Origin: Phytobacter ursingii
Lineage (GTDB): Bacteria > Pseudomonadota > Gammaproteobacteria > Enterobacterales > Enterobacteriaceae
Direction: 5' to 3'
Length of the DNA stretch: 64,000 nucleotides
Assembly (NCBI GenBank): GCA_901456055.1
Contig: CABDWT010000002.1
Span: 186,001-250,000, forward strand
Below the pieces are notes generated by a model, which was not told the origin of the DNA, did no database searches, and saw nothing but the letters and a program-made list of their open reading frames with translations. Positions 17,604 through 27,486 of the stretch are shown here, piece by piece. The translations under genes and the position numbers were made by a program. The first letter of the stretch is position 1, and each line of letters starts with the position of its first letter.

Positions 17604-19352
17604 ATGCCCGTTCAATTTTCAACTTTACCCGTGACCTTAGGCGTCACGGGGCACCGCGATGTGCAGGATACAGAGCAACTTCTCACCCTGCTGGAGAGTG
17701 AAATCAGCGCGATTCAGGCGCGCTACCCCCATTCACCGGTCATGGCCCTCTCTTCGCTGGCCGAAGGGGCTGACCGCCTGTTTGCCCGCGTGATCATGGA
17801 AAAAAGATTACCGCTGCACGTCGTGCTGCCTTTTGCCAAAGATGAGTACGAGCGTGACTTCGCCGCCACGGTGGCGGAGTTTCGCGAGCTCTACGATTAC
17901 GCCCACAAAACCGGCGGTATCTACTGTATCGACACAGTCATCCCCGGCTCTGAACCCATGATTTCCCTGGACCAAAACCCGCAGGGCTCCCTCTACCGCG
18001 ACCTGCAATATGCCAAAGCCGGCATGTATCTGGCACAACGTTGTCACATCCTTTTCGCGCTGTGGGATGGCGAAAAAGCCAGGGGCTTAGGGGGCACCGC
18101 GCAGGTGGTTAACTTCCGCCGCGAAGGACGCATTCAGGATAACGACCTGGCCGCGTTGAATGCCAAATTGCCCGGCATCAAGCGCTACCTGGGGCAATCC
18201 AACCTGCTGGATGTACCGGACACGGGCCTGGTGTGCCACATCCACGTACGCCGCAAAGCGGGAACCTACGCTGACGGCGCCACCTCCCCTTCGGTCTCCT
18301 GGTATCCGCCGCTGCCGGTCAAAGGCCAGCCGGAGACGCCATCGCTCCACGGCGAAGAGTCCTGGTACCGCAGCCTTGAGCGGCTCGATAAGCTTAATGC
18401 GCGTGTCGCTAAAGAAGATGACGCGAACGCCAGCCTCGGTACATCGCATCTCTGTCATGCCGCCTTTGCCCATATCGACAGGCTGGCGAATAAAGAGATG
18501 AAAGATATGCGCAAGGTGTACAACCTCATCTTTGGACTGGCCGCCGTCATGGCACTGGTGGGCAACCGTGTGCCGGGCGATGGTGAGCACTGGGTTATTA
18601 CCTCACTCAGCCTGTCTCTGCTTCTGCTGGTTCTGCTGTCCGTCGCGCTCAGCCGCGTCCACAGTTCACGCGCCAACCGTAATGCTACCGAGCTACGTGC
18701 GTTGTCGGAGGGGCTACGTGTACAGAATGTCTGGCGTCAGGCCGGGATCGCGCGCGCCGTTTCACTGCATTACCTGCGCCGCAGTCATGACAATATCGCC
18801 TGGGTACGCCGGGCCATGCTGGCTGCGAGTATTTACCCACAAAGCGACGCCAGTACGCTGAAAACCGCGATTGACGGAGTGAAAGAGAGCTGGGTGCGCG
18901 ATCAGAAAAATTACTTCGAAAAAAACGTGCATAAAAAAGAGCGCAAGCATCGCCTGGCAAAACGCATGGCCTTCGGACTGTTTATCTGCGGTATCGCCAT
19001 CACGTCTGGGGTGCTGGCCTCCAGCCTGTGGGGGCTTACCGATGAGCACCTGGCGCATACGCTCCATTTCTGGAATATGGCGGGCGAGCACCTGGCGGAA
19101 TTTTTGATCGCCTGCGCCGCACTTTGCGCCGCTTACGCGAAATTTCTTGGCTATGAAGAGGACATCGCGGACTACGAACGTTCTGCGGTGCTGTTCTCTA
19201 CGGCGCTGGCGAAAATGGAATCCCATTCGCCGACGCCGGATACCGAAGACTTGCAGGAAACGTTGTATGCGCTCGGTATTGAAACCTTACAGGAAAATGC
19301 ACGTTGGGTGGCGCGTACTACCGGACGTGATGTGGAAATTATTGGCGGCTAA
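17604..19352 (+). CDS. SLOG-domain protein with two pairs of C-terminal membrane helices (SLATT-like)
   Basis: A 582-residue protein. The N-terminal half is a Rossmann-like SLOG/LOG-type nucleotide-binding domain: LGVTGHRDVQ (residues 12-21) and ALSSLAEGADRLFA (48-61) are its loop motifs, followed by RCHILFALWDG. The C-terminal half has hydrophobic pairs at about 303-350 and 455-517, separated by a charged stretch rich in His, Arg and Lys. That layout matches the SLATT (SLOG-associated transmembrane) domains predicted to be membrane effectors. It lies 28 bp upstream of a DUF4062-STAND ATPase on the same strand, so the two are probably cotranscribed. From domain knowledge, a nucleotide-derived signal may trigger a membrane response. 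The ribosome-binding site before ATG 17604 is weak. Function is unproven. Confidence 0.78.
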   Translation: MPVQFSTLPVTLGVTGHRDVQDTEQLLTLLESEISAIQARYPHSPVMALSSLAEGADRLFARVIMEKRLPLHVVLPFAKDEYERDFAATVAEFRELYDYAHKTGGIYCIDTVIPGSEPMISLDQNPQGSLYRDLQYAKAGMYLAQRCHILFALWDGEKARGLGGTAQVVNFRREGRIQDNDLAALNAKLPGIKRYLGQSNLLDVPDTGLVCHIHVRRKAGTYADGATSPSVSWYPPLPVKGQPETPSLHGEESWYRSLERLDKLNARVAKEDDANASLGTSHLCHAAFAHIDRLANKEMKDMRKVYNLIFGLAAVMALVGNRVPGDGEHWVITSLSLSLLLLVLLSVALSRVHSSRANRNATELRALSEGLRVQNVWRQAGIARAVSLHYLRRSHDNIAWVRRAMLAASIYPQSDASTLKTAIDGVKESWVRDQKNYFEKNVHKKERKHRLAKRMAFGLFICGIAITSGVLASSLWGLTDEHLAHTLHFWNMAGEHLAEFLIACAALCAAYAKFLGYEEDIADYERSAVLFSTALAKMESHSPTPDTEDLQETLYALGIETLQENARWVARTTGRDVEIIGG

Positions 19353-19380
19353 CCCCCCGCTTTCGTGAAGGAATAGCACT

Positions 19381-22218
19381 ATGACCCAGGCGACGTTGCA
19401 GCGCGAAATCCGCGTATTTCTCTCCTCCACGTTTCGGGATATGGACGCCGAACGCCACTACCTGGTGACCCGCGTCTTCCCGGAGATCCGCCAGATCTGC
19501 TATCAGCGGATGATCAATTTCAGCGAAATCGATCTCCGCTGGGGAATAACCGAAGAGGCGGCTCATAATGGCCGCACGGTGCAAATCTGTCTTGAGGAGA
19601 TTGAACGCTGCAGGTCGCTTGGCATTCCCCCCTTCTTTATCGGTTTCCTTGGCGAGCGTTATGGCTGGGTGCCCCAGGCTGACGATCTTGCCGCCTACTG
19701 GCAACAATCTCCGGACCAGCGCTACGCCGGGCTGATTCGCGATGCACTGAAAGAAAATATCAGCGTCACGGAGCTGGAAATTCGCTTTGCGTTTCTGGCG
19801 CCACCGCCGGATGTCGTCCCCCTCTCTTCCGCCAGCACGCCGCGCGTACAGATGTTTTTGCGCGATCCAGCCGTCACCGCCGCTATGGCCAACGCTGAGA
19901 CACCGCAGGATGTCTGGTTTGATCGCCTGCCTGATGGCACGCCGGACAGTACGCGCACAGCGCAACTGGCTTTGCTGAAACAGCGGCTGCGTCAGCATTT
20001 TGCGCAGATGATCGCTATCGACGGCTATGACAGCGTGGAGCAATTCGGCGAGGCGGTAAGGGCTTACCTGCTCAATGCCATCGATACGCTTTATCCAGCG
20101 CAACAGATGCCCGATCGCTGGCAGCAGCGCACCCACGAACATGCGCTGTTTGCCGCCGCTCGTCGCCGCGCCTATGTGCCGCTCACGGCGTTTCGCCAGC
20201 AGATAATCAGCGAACTCAACCAGGGCTGGATGGCTATCTCCCCGGCGCCCTGGCTGATAACCGCCCCTTCGGGGATGGGCAAAAGCGCCTTTTTAGCCGA
20301 CTTAGAAAGCACGCTGCGGGAGAAAAACCGCCAGGCACCGATGCCGTGGGACGACGATTATGTGCCGCTTGAAATGAGCGAACTACTGAGCCAGGACGAT
20401 AACTATCGCGTGTTCAGCCACTATATTGGCGCGGATGGCGACACGACGCTGGACAACTGGCGTAACCGGCTGTTCTGGTTTTTTGCCGAAGCGGGAGACG
20501 GCACAGAACCCGCCTCCGGGGAGCATCACGCCTGGCAGCAGGTGATGGACAGGCTGCAACGCTTCCGCCAGAACGAAAAGGCGACACTGGTCCTGATTCT
20601 GGATGCCATCAACCAGTTTGATAAGCCTGAGCTTGCGATTCATCGCCTGCAGCAACTTGAGTGGCCGTCACGCGTGCTGCTGGTATTAACCGCCACGCCA
20701 GAGGTGCAGTCATTCCTTGAGCAGCAAAAGATCGCGTGGAAATGCCACCCGCTCCCGGCGCTGACGCAAGAAGAGCGCGGGTTGCTTTGTCAGGCAAGCC
20801 TGAGTCAGGTCAGTAAGTCTTTATCCGGGGAGCTGACCGGGCAGCTTATCGCCGCGCCCGCCTGCAACAATCCGCTGTTTATGCATCTGGTGTTAGAAGA
20901 ACTCTGCCTGCATGGTCGCCACGAAGCGTTGCCGGAAAGACTCGCCGCCCTATTGGCCTGTACAGAACCTGGCGCCTTGTTTACCTCGGTGTTACAGGCG
21001 TCAGACCGCGATTTCAGTTTGCCAAAACTGGCGACCCGCGCCGCCTGCGCCATTGCGGCCTCTCGTCGCGGGCTGACCCATGGCGAACTGTCCCGCATTC
21101 TGGCGGTTTACCCCTCGCTGAAAGTCCCGGATGGCGAGTTAGTGCCGCTGCTCGCGCGACTTGCTCCGTATTGTCAGAACAGCAATGGTCGTCTGCGGTT
21201 ATTACATAACACGCTCTATCAGGCACTACAGAGCAATGATGAAATGGAAAGCTGCCGGGAAAGTATTCTCAGAGAGTTCCAGGACAGCAGCGATTTTGCG
21301 CTGGCGGAACGAACCTGGCAGTGGCTGTCGCTCGGCGAGATCGATCCGGTCATACGCGAACTCTCTGAGGTCATGGCGGTGATCCGTTTGCACGAGATTG
21401 ATCCAGCACTGTTACGCACGGTCTGGCAATTGAGCGGCATCTACGATGGGCGTCGCCTTGCCCCGCGGTTTGAACAGGCGTTTGAGTGGCGCGCCCCGGA
21501 CCCGATGGCGATGCAAAGCCACCTGCCCGCGGCACTCGCCATCTTCACCTGGTTACGACAGAGTCGGGCGGAAAAGGCGGCAACGCAGTGGGCCGGGATG
21601 ATTAAACCTTGCGTGGATGATGACACTACGCCCCCCGGCCTCAAAGCGCATTTTTACAATACGCTCTCCGTTCTGGCGCAAAAAACCGCTAACCCCGCCC
21701 TGGCAAAAGAGGCCATGGAGCAGGTACTGGAAAATCTGTTTAATCCGGGCGAGGACGGAATGAAAATGCTGGCAGTAACCATGTCTAACATGGCGCAACA
21801 ACTCAATGCGGCGGGCAAGCGTGAACAGGCGCTGGAGCTTTATCAAAAGGCAAAAGTAGCGGCCCTGCAGCCCCCGCGGGATCCTGCCGTTCTGGCCAAC
21901 GTTATCATGCAAATCGCACAGATTAAGGCCCAAAGCGGCAACAGCGCCGAAACGGAACAGCATCTGCAGGAAGCGGTTGCCCTCATCGAACAGATGCCGC
22001 CGACGCCGCAGCGGCAAATAATGCTGTCATCGATGTATCAGGAGCTCGCCACCGTCTGGTTGATGGAAAAAGATTTTGCCCGCGCCGTCGAACTCTATGA
22101 CCGCGCCATTGCGGCAGTACAAACGATCTACCGCAGCGACGCGAGCGAAATACGTAAGCTTGAGGAAAGTCGCAATCTGTTTTACCGCCTGGCCTGCGAG
22201 CACGGCCAGGCGGAGTAA
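19381..22218 (+). CDS. DUF4062 - P-loop NTPase (STAND/NACHT-like) - TPR protein
   Basis: A 945-residue protein with three parts. The N-terminal DUF4062 domain (about 8-110) contains RVFLSSTFRDMDAERHYL, EIDLRWGITEEAAHNG and GFLGERYGWVPQ. The central P-loop NTPase has Walker A TAPSGMGKSAFL near 292-303 and Walker B LVLILDAINQFD near 400. After helical winged regions a C-terminal stretch (about 760-945) carries a few degenerate TPRs, such as NMAQQLNAAGKREQALELYQ. This is the architecture of signal-transducing STAND ATPases. ATG 19381 has AAGGA at good spacing. It follows the SLOG-membrane protein by 28 bp and meets its paralogue tail to tail with five bases between stops. A sensor in antiphage defence or another stress response is plausible. 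Confidence 0.8.
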   Translation: MTQATLQREIRVFLSSTFRDMDAERHYLVTRVFPEIRQICYQRMINFSEIDLRWGITEEAAHNGRTVQICLEEIERCRSLGIPPFFIGFLGERYGWVPQADDLAAYWQQSPDQRYAGLIRDALKENISVTELEIRFAFLAPPPDVVPLSSASTPRVQMFLRDPAVTAAMANAETPQDVWFDRLPDGTPDSTRTAQLALLKQRLRQHFAQMIAIDGYDSVEQFGEAVRAYLLNAIDTLYPAQQMPDRWQQRTHEHALFAAARRRAYVPLTAFRQQIISELNQGWMAISPAPWLITAPSGMGKSAFLADLESTLREKNRQAPMPWDDDYVPLEMSELLSQDDNYRVFSHYIGADGDTTLDNWRNRLFWFFAEAGDGTEPASGEHHAWQQVMDRLQRFRQNEKATLVLILDAINQFDKPELAIHRLQQLEWPSRVLLVLTATPEVQSFLEQQKIAWKCHPLPALTQEERGLLCQASLSQVSKSLSGELTGQLIAAPACNNPLFMHLVLEELCLHGRHEALPERLAALLACTEPGALFTSVLQASDRDFSLPKLATRAACAIAASRRGLTHGELSRILAVYPSLKVPDGELVPLLARLAPYCQNSNGRLRLLHNTLYQALQSNDEMESCRESILREFQDSSDFALAERTWQWLSLGEIDPVIRELSEVMAVIRLHEIDPALLRTVWQLSGIYDGRRLAPRFEQAFEWRAPDPMAMQSHLPAALAIFTWLRQSRAEKAATQWAGMIKPCVDDDTTPPGLKAHFYNTLSVLAQKTANPALAKEAMEQVLENLFNPGEDGMKMLAVTMSNMAQQLNAAGKREQALELYQKAKVAALQPPRDPAVLANVIMQIAQIKAQSGNSAETEQHLQEAVALIEQMPPTPQRQIMLSSMYQELATVWLMEKDFARAVELYDRAIAAVQTIYRSDASEIRKLEESRNLFYRLACEHGQAE

Positions 22219-22223
22219 CCCCA

Positions 22224-25200
22224 CTAGTGAACGAGCTTATTCCAGGCACTGCGTAGCTTTTCTCCCACGCTGCGCTTTGCCTCATTCTGCGCGCCCACAG
22301 GCGCCAGCGGTTCTGCCGCCGATTCCTGTGTGCGGGAAACCGGCTGCGCTGGCGTCCCGGATGGGGTCGCGACGGGCCATGCGGAGACATCGACGTTAAT
22401 GGATGTTTGCCAGGACGAGGACGCCATACTGACCGGCGTTTGCCCCCCTTGTTTCTTACGCCCGGTGTTGTCCAGCACGCCTCTTGCCACCAGCCATTGA
22501 AATAGCTCATTTTTTTCCGCAGATCCGTCAGACCACTGCGGCTCCACCAGGGTAAAGAGCGTACGATACAAGGTTTCCGCAATCGGGTACTCAGCCAGAA
22601 AATAGTGCATTTCTGCTGCCTCTGCCATGGACTGTACCTTAAGCTCAACGTCGCCATGATCGTGCTCTATGCGAACCGACATAATGTGCAGCAGCAACGC
22701 TTTCGCTTCCTGATATTTCTGCAACGCTTTGTACGTACACGCCAGGTTACGCATAACCTTGAGCCTGTCGGCATTGTCCGGCGAGAGCTTGCCGTCCTGT
22801 AAAGAGAGCCATTTCTCCCAGGAGGCCGCCGCCTCATCCAGACGATCTTGCCCCAGATACAACATGCCCAGGTCATCGATTAGCCGTAACATCACCGGGC
22901 TATCAGGCCGACTCAGTTCAGCCTGGGTAGTCAACATCGCTTCATACAGCGGGATCGCCTTTTCATGGCAATCACCCTCCATATAGAGGTTTGCCAGCGA
23001 TTGCCGGGCGAACAACAGTTCTGCCTGGCTATCAGGGAGATGCGCAAGCAAAGAGACGGCTTCCCGCAGTTGAGCGGCAGCGTCCTCAAGACGTCCCATG
23101 GAATGATATAACTCCGCCATATAGAATAGCCCTGCAATGAAGTCAGGATGGCCCGGCGATAACGATTTACGCCGGATGTCCATCATCTGCGTAAACAACG
23201 GTTCGGCTTTCCCGGCCTCGCCCTGACGATAATAGAGCTCTCCCAAATCGTTAAGGCTCGTGGCGATATCGGGATGTTCCGGCGGCAGAACCGTCTGGCG
23301 CAAGGCCAGGACGTCAAGCAAAACAGGTTCGGCTTCGTCGTAACGCCCAAGCTCCATATAAAGGCCGCCAAGGCTGCGCGTTAAGCCAATCAAATCGGGA
23401 TTGTCACGAGCCTGCAGACGCGTTCTTACCGCCAGCGATTTATGCAGTAAGGACTCCGCCTGTTCATATTCTTCCAGATGTTGATAGCACTCCCCCAGGC
23501 TCTGAGCGAGGTTGGCAAAGTCGATACTGTTTTCGTTGCTCACCATTTGCAGCGCTTCCCGCAGCAGCGGCTCTGCTTTCGCCGGCTGGCCCAGTGCACC
23601 GTAAATGCCGGCCAGGTTATTGAGTACGACGCCGATATCCGGATGTCCTGCTGGCAACATTTTGCGCATCAATGCCAGCGCATCCTGAAGCAGCGGTTCC
23701 GCTTTGTCATACTGTCCAAGCAGACGATAAAAAAGCGCCAGGCTATTAACCGTCCCCATGGTGTTAATCAGATTAACGGGCGTGGCTTTACGTACCATGA
23801 CGACAGCCAGTTCACTCCAGCGCGCGCCCACCAGCCAGAACCCACGTTGCAGAAACCAGGCGCTTACCGCGTTCATTGCCGGCATAAACGCCACCTCAGC
23901 GCGCCAGGCACTCCAGTTTTCCACCAGTGCATGTAATAACAGCGAAAGGGAGCTTCGTCCTGCGCCAAGGACCAGCATCGCCTGCGAGGCCAGCTCCGGA
24001 TAGCTTTGCTGTAACGCGCAAAAGGCGTCGACATGCCCGAGGGTCTCCACCAGTTGCTCATAATTTTCCAGCGCCATCCACTGGTATGTGCGTTCGGCCA
24101 CCGAAAACGCATCCCGTTGATTAAAACGGGCCACCAGTGCCCGCCGGGACGGGGACATCAACGGCGACAGCGCGGTCAGCGTTTGGGTAAAGATGGTATG
24201 TGTGATCCGCAACCTGCCGTCTTCGTTCAGGCAAAACGGCGCAATACGCGCCAGTAAACGCAGCAAGGTCTGGTCGGCCATTTTCAGGGCTGACTGGTGC
24301 AGATGCGGCGCCAGCAGAACGGCCAAATCACTGTGCGATACTCCGGCGCGGGAAGCGGCAATCAGCGTCGTTGCATGGCTGGCCAGGGAGTAGCCTTCAC
24401 TGCGAAAATCCCGATCGGTTTCATTTAACAGTGCGAGGAACAGTTGCCCCGCATCGTCATAAGTGAGTAATGCGCTCACCCGTTCCGCCAGTGAGTCATG
24501 ATCCGCATGCAGGCGTAACTCTTCCATCACCAGACGCAAAAAGAGCGCGTTACCGCAGGCGGGGGCGGTAACCAGTTGCCCGATTAATGTCTCCGGCAAC
24601 TTCTTGCTGTACTGACGCAAAAACAGAGTAATGGCTTCGCGGCGATGATCTTCGGTCAATTCCGGGAAGGGCAGCGTCGACCACGCTTCCGGTAGTGGTT
24701 CTGTTGAGGTCACCACCAGCAATGTGCCCGGTAAGAAGCGCAGGTTGTTGAGGCGACGCATCCCCGCGTCCTGAGGCGAAAACTGGTTAATGGCATCCAG
24801 CAGCAGAATGAGGGGCTTGCCCATCTGTACCTGGGCGGTGCTCACCCGTTCCGCGAACGCCGCCCAGCGTGCATCGTCTTCGGTGGGAACATCAAACGTA
24901 GCGGGCAGATAAGGCGTGAGCGCCTGTAGCACCCGCTCACGCCAGCTTTCCGGCGTGTTATCGCCGTCCGCGCCAACAAAATGGGCTATCACCCACGCCT
25001 CGCTGAAGGCCTCTGAGGTCATCAGGTCGGCCATAAACGCACTTTTCCCCCGCCCGGAATCGCCAACCAGCGCCAGACGGTTTCGTGGATCGCGCGCCTG
25101 TTCCTCGTCCGGAGGCATAGCTCTCAGCGTCTCCTGCACCCACGTCTCAACCTGATGTTTAAAGGCGACCAACGGCACATAATTCTCACGCCGGGAAAGC

Positions 25201-25940
25201 GCATAACATTGTTGCGCATGTAATCTGAGCTGCCGCTCATCCGGCACATCATCGCGAGGGAAGTGGGCATCCAGTTCGGCAGATAAAAAATCGAGGATCT
25301 GCTGACCAAACTCGCTGATCGCCTGGTAGCCATCGACACCGATACACTCCGCGCGCGTCTCTCTGATTGCGCTTTTCAGTGCCGCAAGTTTGTCGCGGGC
25401 GTCTGCTGTACTTTCATAGAAGGTGGCCGTTTCTTTCCCGGCAAGAGAGGCCGTTAAATCCGGGTGGCGAAAATAGAGCTGGACCCGCTGCCTGCTGACA
25501 CCTTCTCCATCGTCCATAAACCCAAAGCGCATCTCCAGTTCGGTAACGCTGATACCTTCTGCCAGCGCCGCTTCGATACGTCTGGCATAGGGGTTTTCAG
25601 ACTGCGCGGCCTGGCACCAGTAATTTTCCAGTTCGTGGCGCTGTGGTACCCAACCGTAACGTTCACCGATAAAACCAATAAAGAACGGCGAAATGCCCAG
25701 CGCGCGGCAGCGGGCAATCTCTTCGAGGCAGATTTGCACCGTCTGTCCGTTATGCGCATCTTCTTCGGTAATCCCCCAGCGCAGGTCAATCTCACTAAAT
25801 ACCACCTGACGTTCCAGACACTGTTGCCGAAACAGGGGAAAAACGCGGGTCAGTAATTCATGACGCTCGTTTTCCATATCCCGAAAGGTGGAAGACAAAA
25901 ACAGGCGAATCTGGCGAGGCTGACTGGCTGACGTTGGCAT
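22224..25940 (-). CDS. DUF4062 - P-loop NTPase (STAND/NACHT-like) - long TPR array protein
   Basis: A 1238-residue paralogue of the convergent gene. The N-terminus is very close to it (IRLFLSSTFRDMENERHEL, EIDLRWGITEEDAHNG, GFIGERYGWVPQ). Walker A is VGDSGRGKSAFM near residue 290 and Walker B LILLLDAINQF near 375. The C-terminal third (about 727-1140) is a regular array of roughly ten kinesin-light-chain-type TPRs, for example LNNLAGIYGALGQPAKAEPL. The TPRs would bind a ligand or partner protein. A proline-rich, low-complexity tail ends the protein. The gene lies downstream of an MFS gene but behind that gene's terminator, so it probably has its own promoter in the 78-bp gap. Confidence 0.8.
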   Translation of the reverse strand: MPTSASQPRQIRLFLSSTFRDMENERHELLTRVFPLFRQQCLERQVVFSEIDLRWGITEEDAHNGQTVQICLEEIARCRALGISPFFIGFIGERYGWVPQRHELENYWCQAAQSENPYARRIEAALAEGISVTELEMRFGFMDDGEGVSRQRVQLYFRHPDLTASLAGKETATFYESTADARDKLAALKSAIRETRAECIGVDGYQAISEFGQQILDFLSAELDAHFPRDDVPDERQLRLHAQQCYALSRRENYVPLVAFKHQVETWVQETLRAMPPDEEQARDPRNRLALVGDSGRGKSAFMADLMTSEAFSEAWVIAHFVGADGDNTPESWRERVLQALTPYLPATFDVPTEDDARWAAFAERVSTAQVQMGKPLILLLDAINQFSPQDAGMRRLNNLRFLPGTLLVVTSTEPLPEAWSTLPFPELTEDHRREAITLFLRQYSKKLPETLIGQLVTAPACGNALFLRLVMEELRLHADHDSLAERVSALLTYDDAGQLFLALLNETDRDFRSEGYSLASHATTLIAASRAGVSHSDLAVLLAPHLHQSALKMADQTLLRLLARIAPFCLNEDGRLRITHTIFTQTLTALSPLMSPSRRALVARFNQRDAFSVAERTYQWMALENYEQLVETLGHVDAFCALQQSYPELASQAMLVLGAGRSSLSLLLHALVENWSAWRAEVAFMPAMNAVSAWFLQRGFWLVGARWSELAVVMVRKATPVNLINTMGTVNSLALFYRLLGQYDKAEPLLQDALALMRKMLPAGHPDIGVVLNNLAGIYGALGQPAKAEPLLREALQMVSNENSIDFANLAQSLGECYQHLEEYEQAESLLHKSLAVRTRLQARDNPDLIGLTRSLGGLYMELGRYDEAEPVLLDVLALRQTVLPPEHPDIATSLNDLGELYYRQGEAGKAEPLFTQMMDIRRKSLSPGHPDFIAGLFYMAELYHSMGRLEDAAAQLREAVSLLAHLPDSQAELLFARQSLANLYMEGDCHEKAIPLYEAMLTTQAELSRPDSPVMLRLIDDLGMLYLGQDRLDEAAASWEKWLSLQDGKLSPDNADRLKVMRNLACTYKALQKYQEAKALLLHIMSVRIEHDHGDVELKVQSMAEAAEMHYFLAEYPIAETLYRTLFTLVEPQWSDGSAEKNELFQWLVARGVLDNTGRKKQGGQTPVSMASSSWQTSINVDVSAWPVATPSGTPAQPVSRTQESAAEPLAPVGAQNEAKRSVGEKLRSAWNKLVH

Positions 25941-25982
25941 TAGCGATGTTCCATGTGGTTGGTCGGTTGCGGTAATGCATAC

Positions 25983-26007
25983 AAAACCGGAGCGACTGGC
26001 GCTCCGG
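25983..26007 (-). terminator. Rho-independent terminator after MFS gene
   Basis: On the minus strand CCGGAGCG-CCAGT-CGCTCCGG is followed by TTTTG. The 8-bp stem is perfect and lies just after the MFS stop codon. Confidence 0.8.
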
Positions 26008-26017
26008 CGTTCAGGTT

Positions 26018-27373
26018 TTACAGCGTATCTTTGGTTAAATCACGCATTGACGTTTCTGGCGCGCGCCAGGCGGCCCAGGCGGCCACCAGCGCCGCAATGA
26101 CCACATAACAGGCAACCAACGTCCAGTTGTTGTTATCCAGGGCCGTGAGTCCCCGGGCAATAAACGGCGTAAAGCCGCCCGCCACAATGGCGCCCAATTG
26201 CGCGCCAATGGAAGCCCCGCTGTAACGCACTTTTGGCCCGAACAGTTCCGTAAAAAAAGAGGGCTGCACGGCGTTTATCGAATTATGGGCGATGTTAATC
26301 AGCAGCACATACCCCGTAACCATCAGCGCGAAAGAGCCGCTTTCAAGTAACCAAAAGAACGGAAACGCCATGGCCGCTGCAGATAACGCGCCGAAAATAT
26401 AGACCGGACGACGGCCAACCTTGTCAGAAATAGCGCCGAAAATCACATGCATCGGGAAAGCCAGCATGCAGGTTGCCATTACGACGCTAAGCATGGTTTG
26501 TTTATCCACGCCCAGCGTTCCCGTCGCATAAGAGACAGCAAACACCGTACACATAAAGAACGGAACACTTTCCGCAAAACGCAACATCATAATCAGCAAA
26601 ATGCTGCGCCACGCCTGGCGGACAACGTGTATAACCGGGCTTTCCTGTTTTTGCACCGGCTTGTTTTTCTTTTCCAGTTCTTGCTTACGTTGCACATGCT
26701 GGAAAACGGGCGTTTCATCCAGACGGCGGCGCATATACAGCCCGACCAGCACCAGAACGACACTCAGCATAAACGGAACACGCCAGCCCCAGGAAAGCAG
26801 GTGATCTTCCGGCAGCAACATCACCAGCGCAAAGATCCCCGTTGCCAGTAACTGGCCGGAGAAACCACCGGTCTGTGGAATTGAACCCAATACGCCGCGA
26901 CGGTTAGCGGGCGCGCTTTCCACCACCATCAGCATGGCGCCGCCCCATTCGCCGCCGACCAGGAATCCCTGCACAAAGCGCAACAAAACCAACAGAATGG
27001 GCGCCCAGATGCCGATAGTCTCGTACGATGGCAGACAACCAATCAGAAAGGTGGCGGCCCCCATTCCCCCCAGGGTAATTAGCAACGTGATTTTTCGGCC
27101 CAGGGTATCGCCCATGTGACCAAAGAAAATGCCGCCCAGAGGCCGGGCAATAAAACCTACGCCAAAGGTTGCAAAAGAGGCCAGCAGTGCGGCAAGCGGG
27201 CTAATATTGGGAAAGAAGATTTTGCCGAACACCAGCGCGCTTGCCAGACCATAAAGCAAAAAATCGTAATATTCGATGGTGTTCCCCACCCAGCTTGAGA
27301 TAACCACCCGGCGAATGTTCGCTTTATCTAAATCCAGCTTTGGCGCTGCGGGCATTTCAAGAGAAATTGACAT
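26018..27373 (-). CDS. MFS transporter, metabolite:H+ symporter family
   Basis: A 451-residue inner-membrane transporter of the MHS branch (ProP, ShiA, YhjE type). Key features are SSWVGNTIEYYDFLLYG, the loop signature FGHMGDTLGRKITL, LRFVQGFLVGGEWGGAML in helix 4 and FGAISDKVGRRPVYIFG in the second half. ATG 27373 (MSISLEMP) is preferred to the far upstream start at 27439. AAGG lies eight bases before it, and the extra 22 residues are atypical for the family. It is downstream of a sialidase-like gene on the same strand, so it may import a sugar acid released or recognised by that protein. Confidence 0.87.
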   Translation of the reverse strand: MSISLEMPAAPKLDLDKANIRRVVISSWVGNTIEYYDFLLYGLASALVFGKIFFPNISPLAALLASFATFGVGFIARPLGGIFFGHMGDTLGRKITLLITLGGMGAATFLIGCLPSYETIGIWAPILLVLLRFVQGFLVGGEWGGAMLMVVESAPANRRGVLGSIPQTGGFSGQLLATGIFALVMLLPEDHLLSWGWRVPFMLSVVLVLVGLYMRRRLDETPVFQHVQRKQELEKKNKPVQKQESPVIHVVRQAWRSILLIMMLRFAESVPFFMCTVFAVSYATGTLGVDKQTMLSVVMATCMLAFPMHVIFGAISDKVGRRPVYIFGALSAAAMAFPFFWLLESGSFALMVTGYVLLINIAHNSINAVQPSFFTELFGPKVRYSGASIGAQLGAIVAGGFTPFIARGLTALDNNNWTLVACYVVIAALVAAWAAWRAPETSMRDLTKDTL

Positions 27374-27486
27374 GACGCTAACCTTATTTTCTTCGTCAAA
27401 ACGTATTGCCACCGTCTGTCGCCGCCTTACTGTGGGCAATATGCCATTGTTACAGGTAATACGTTACCGCCTGACCTCATGCGCTA

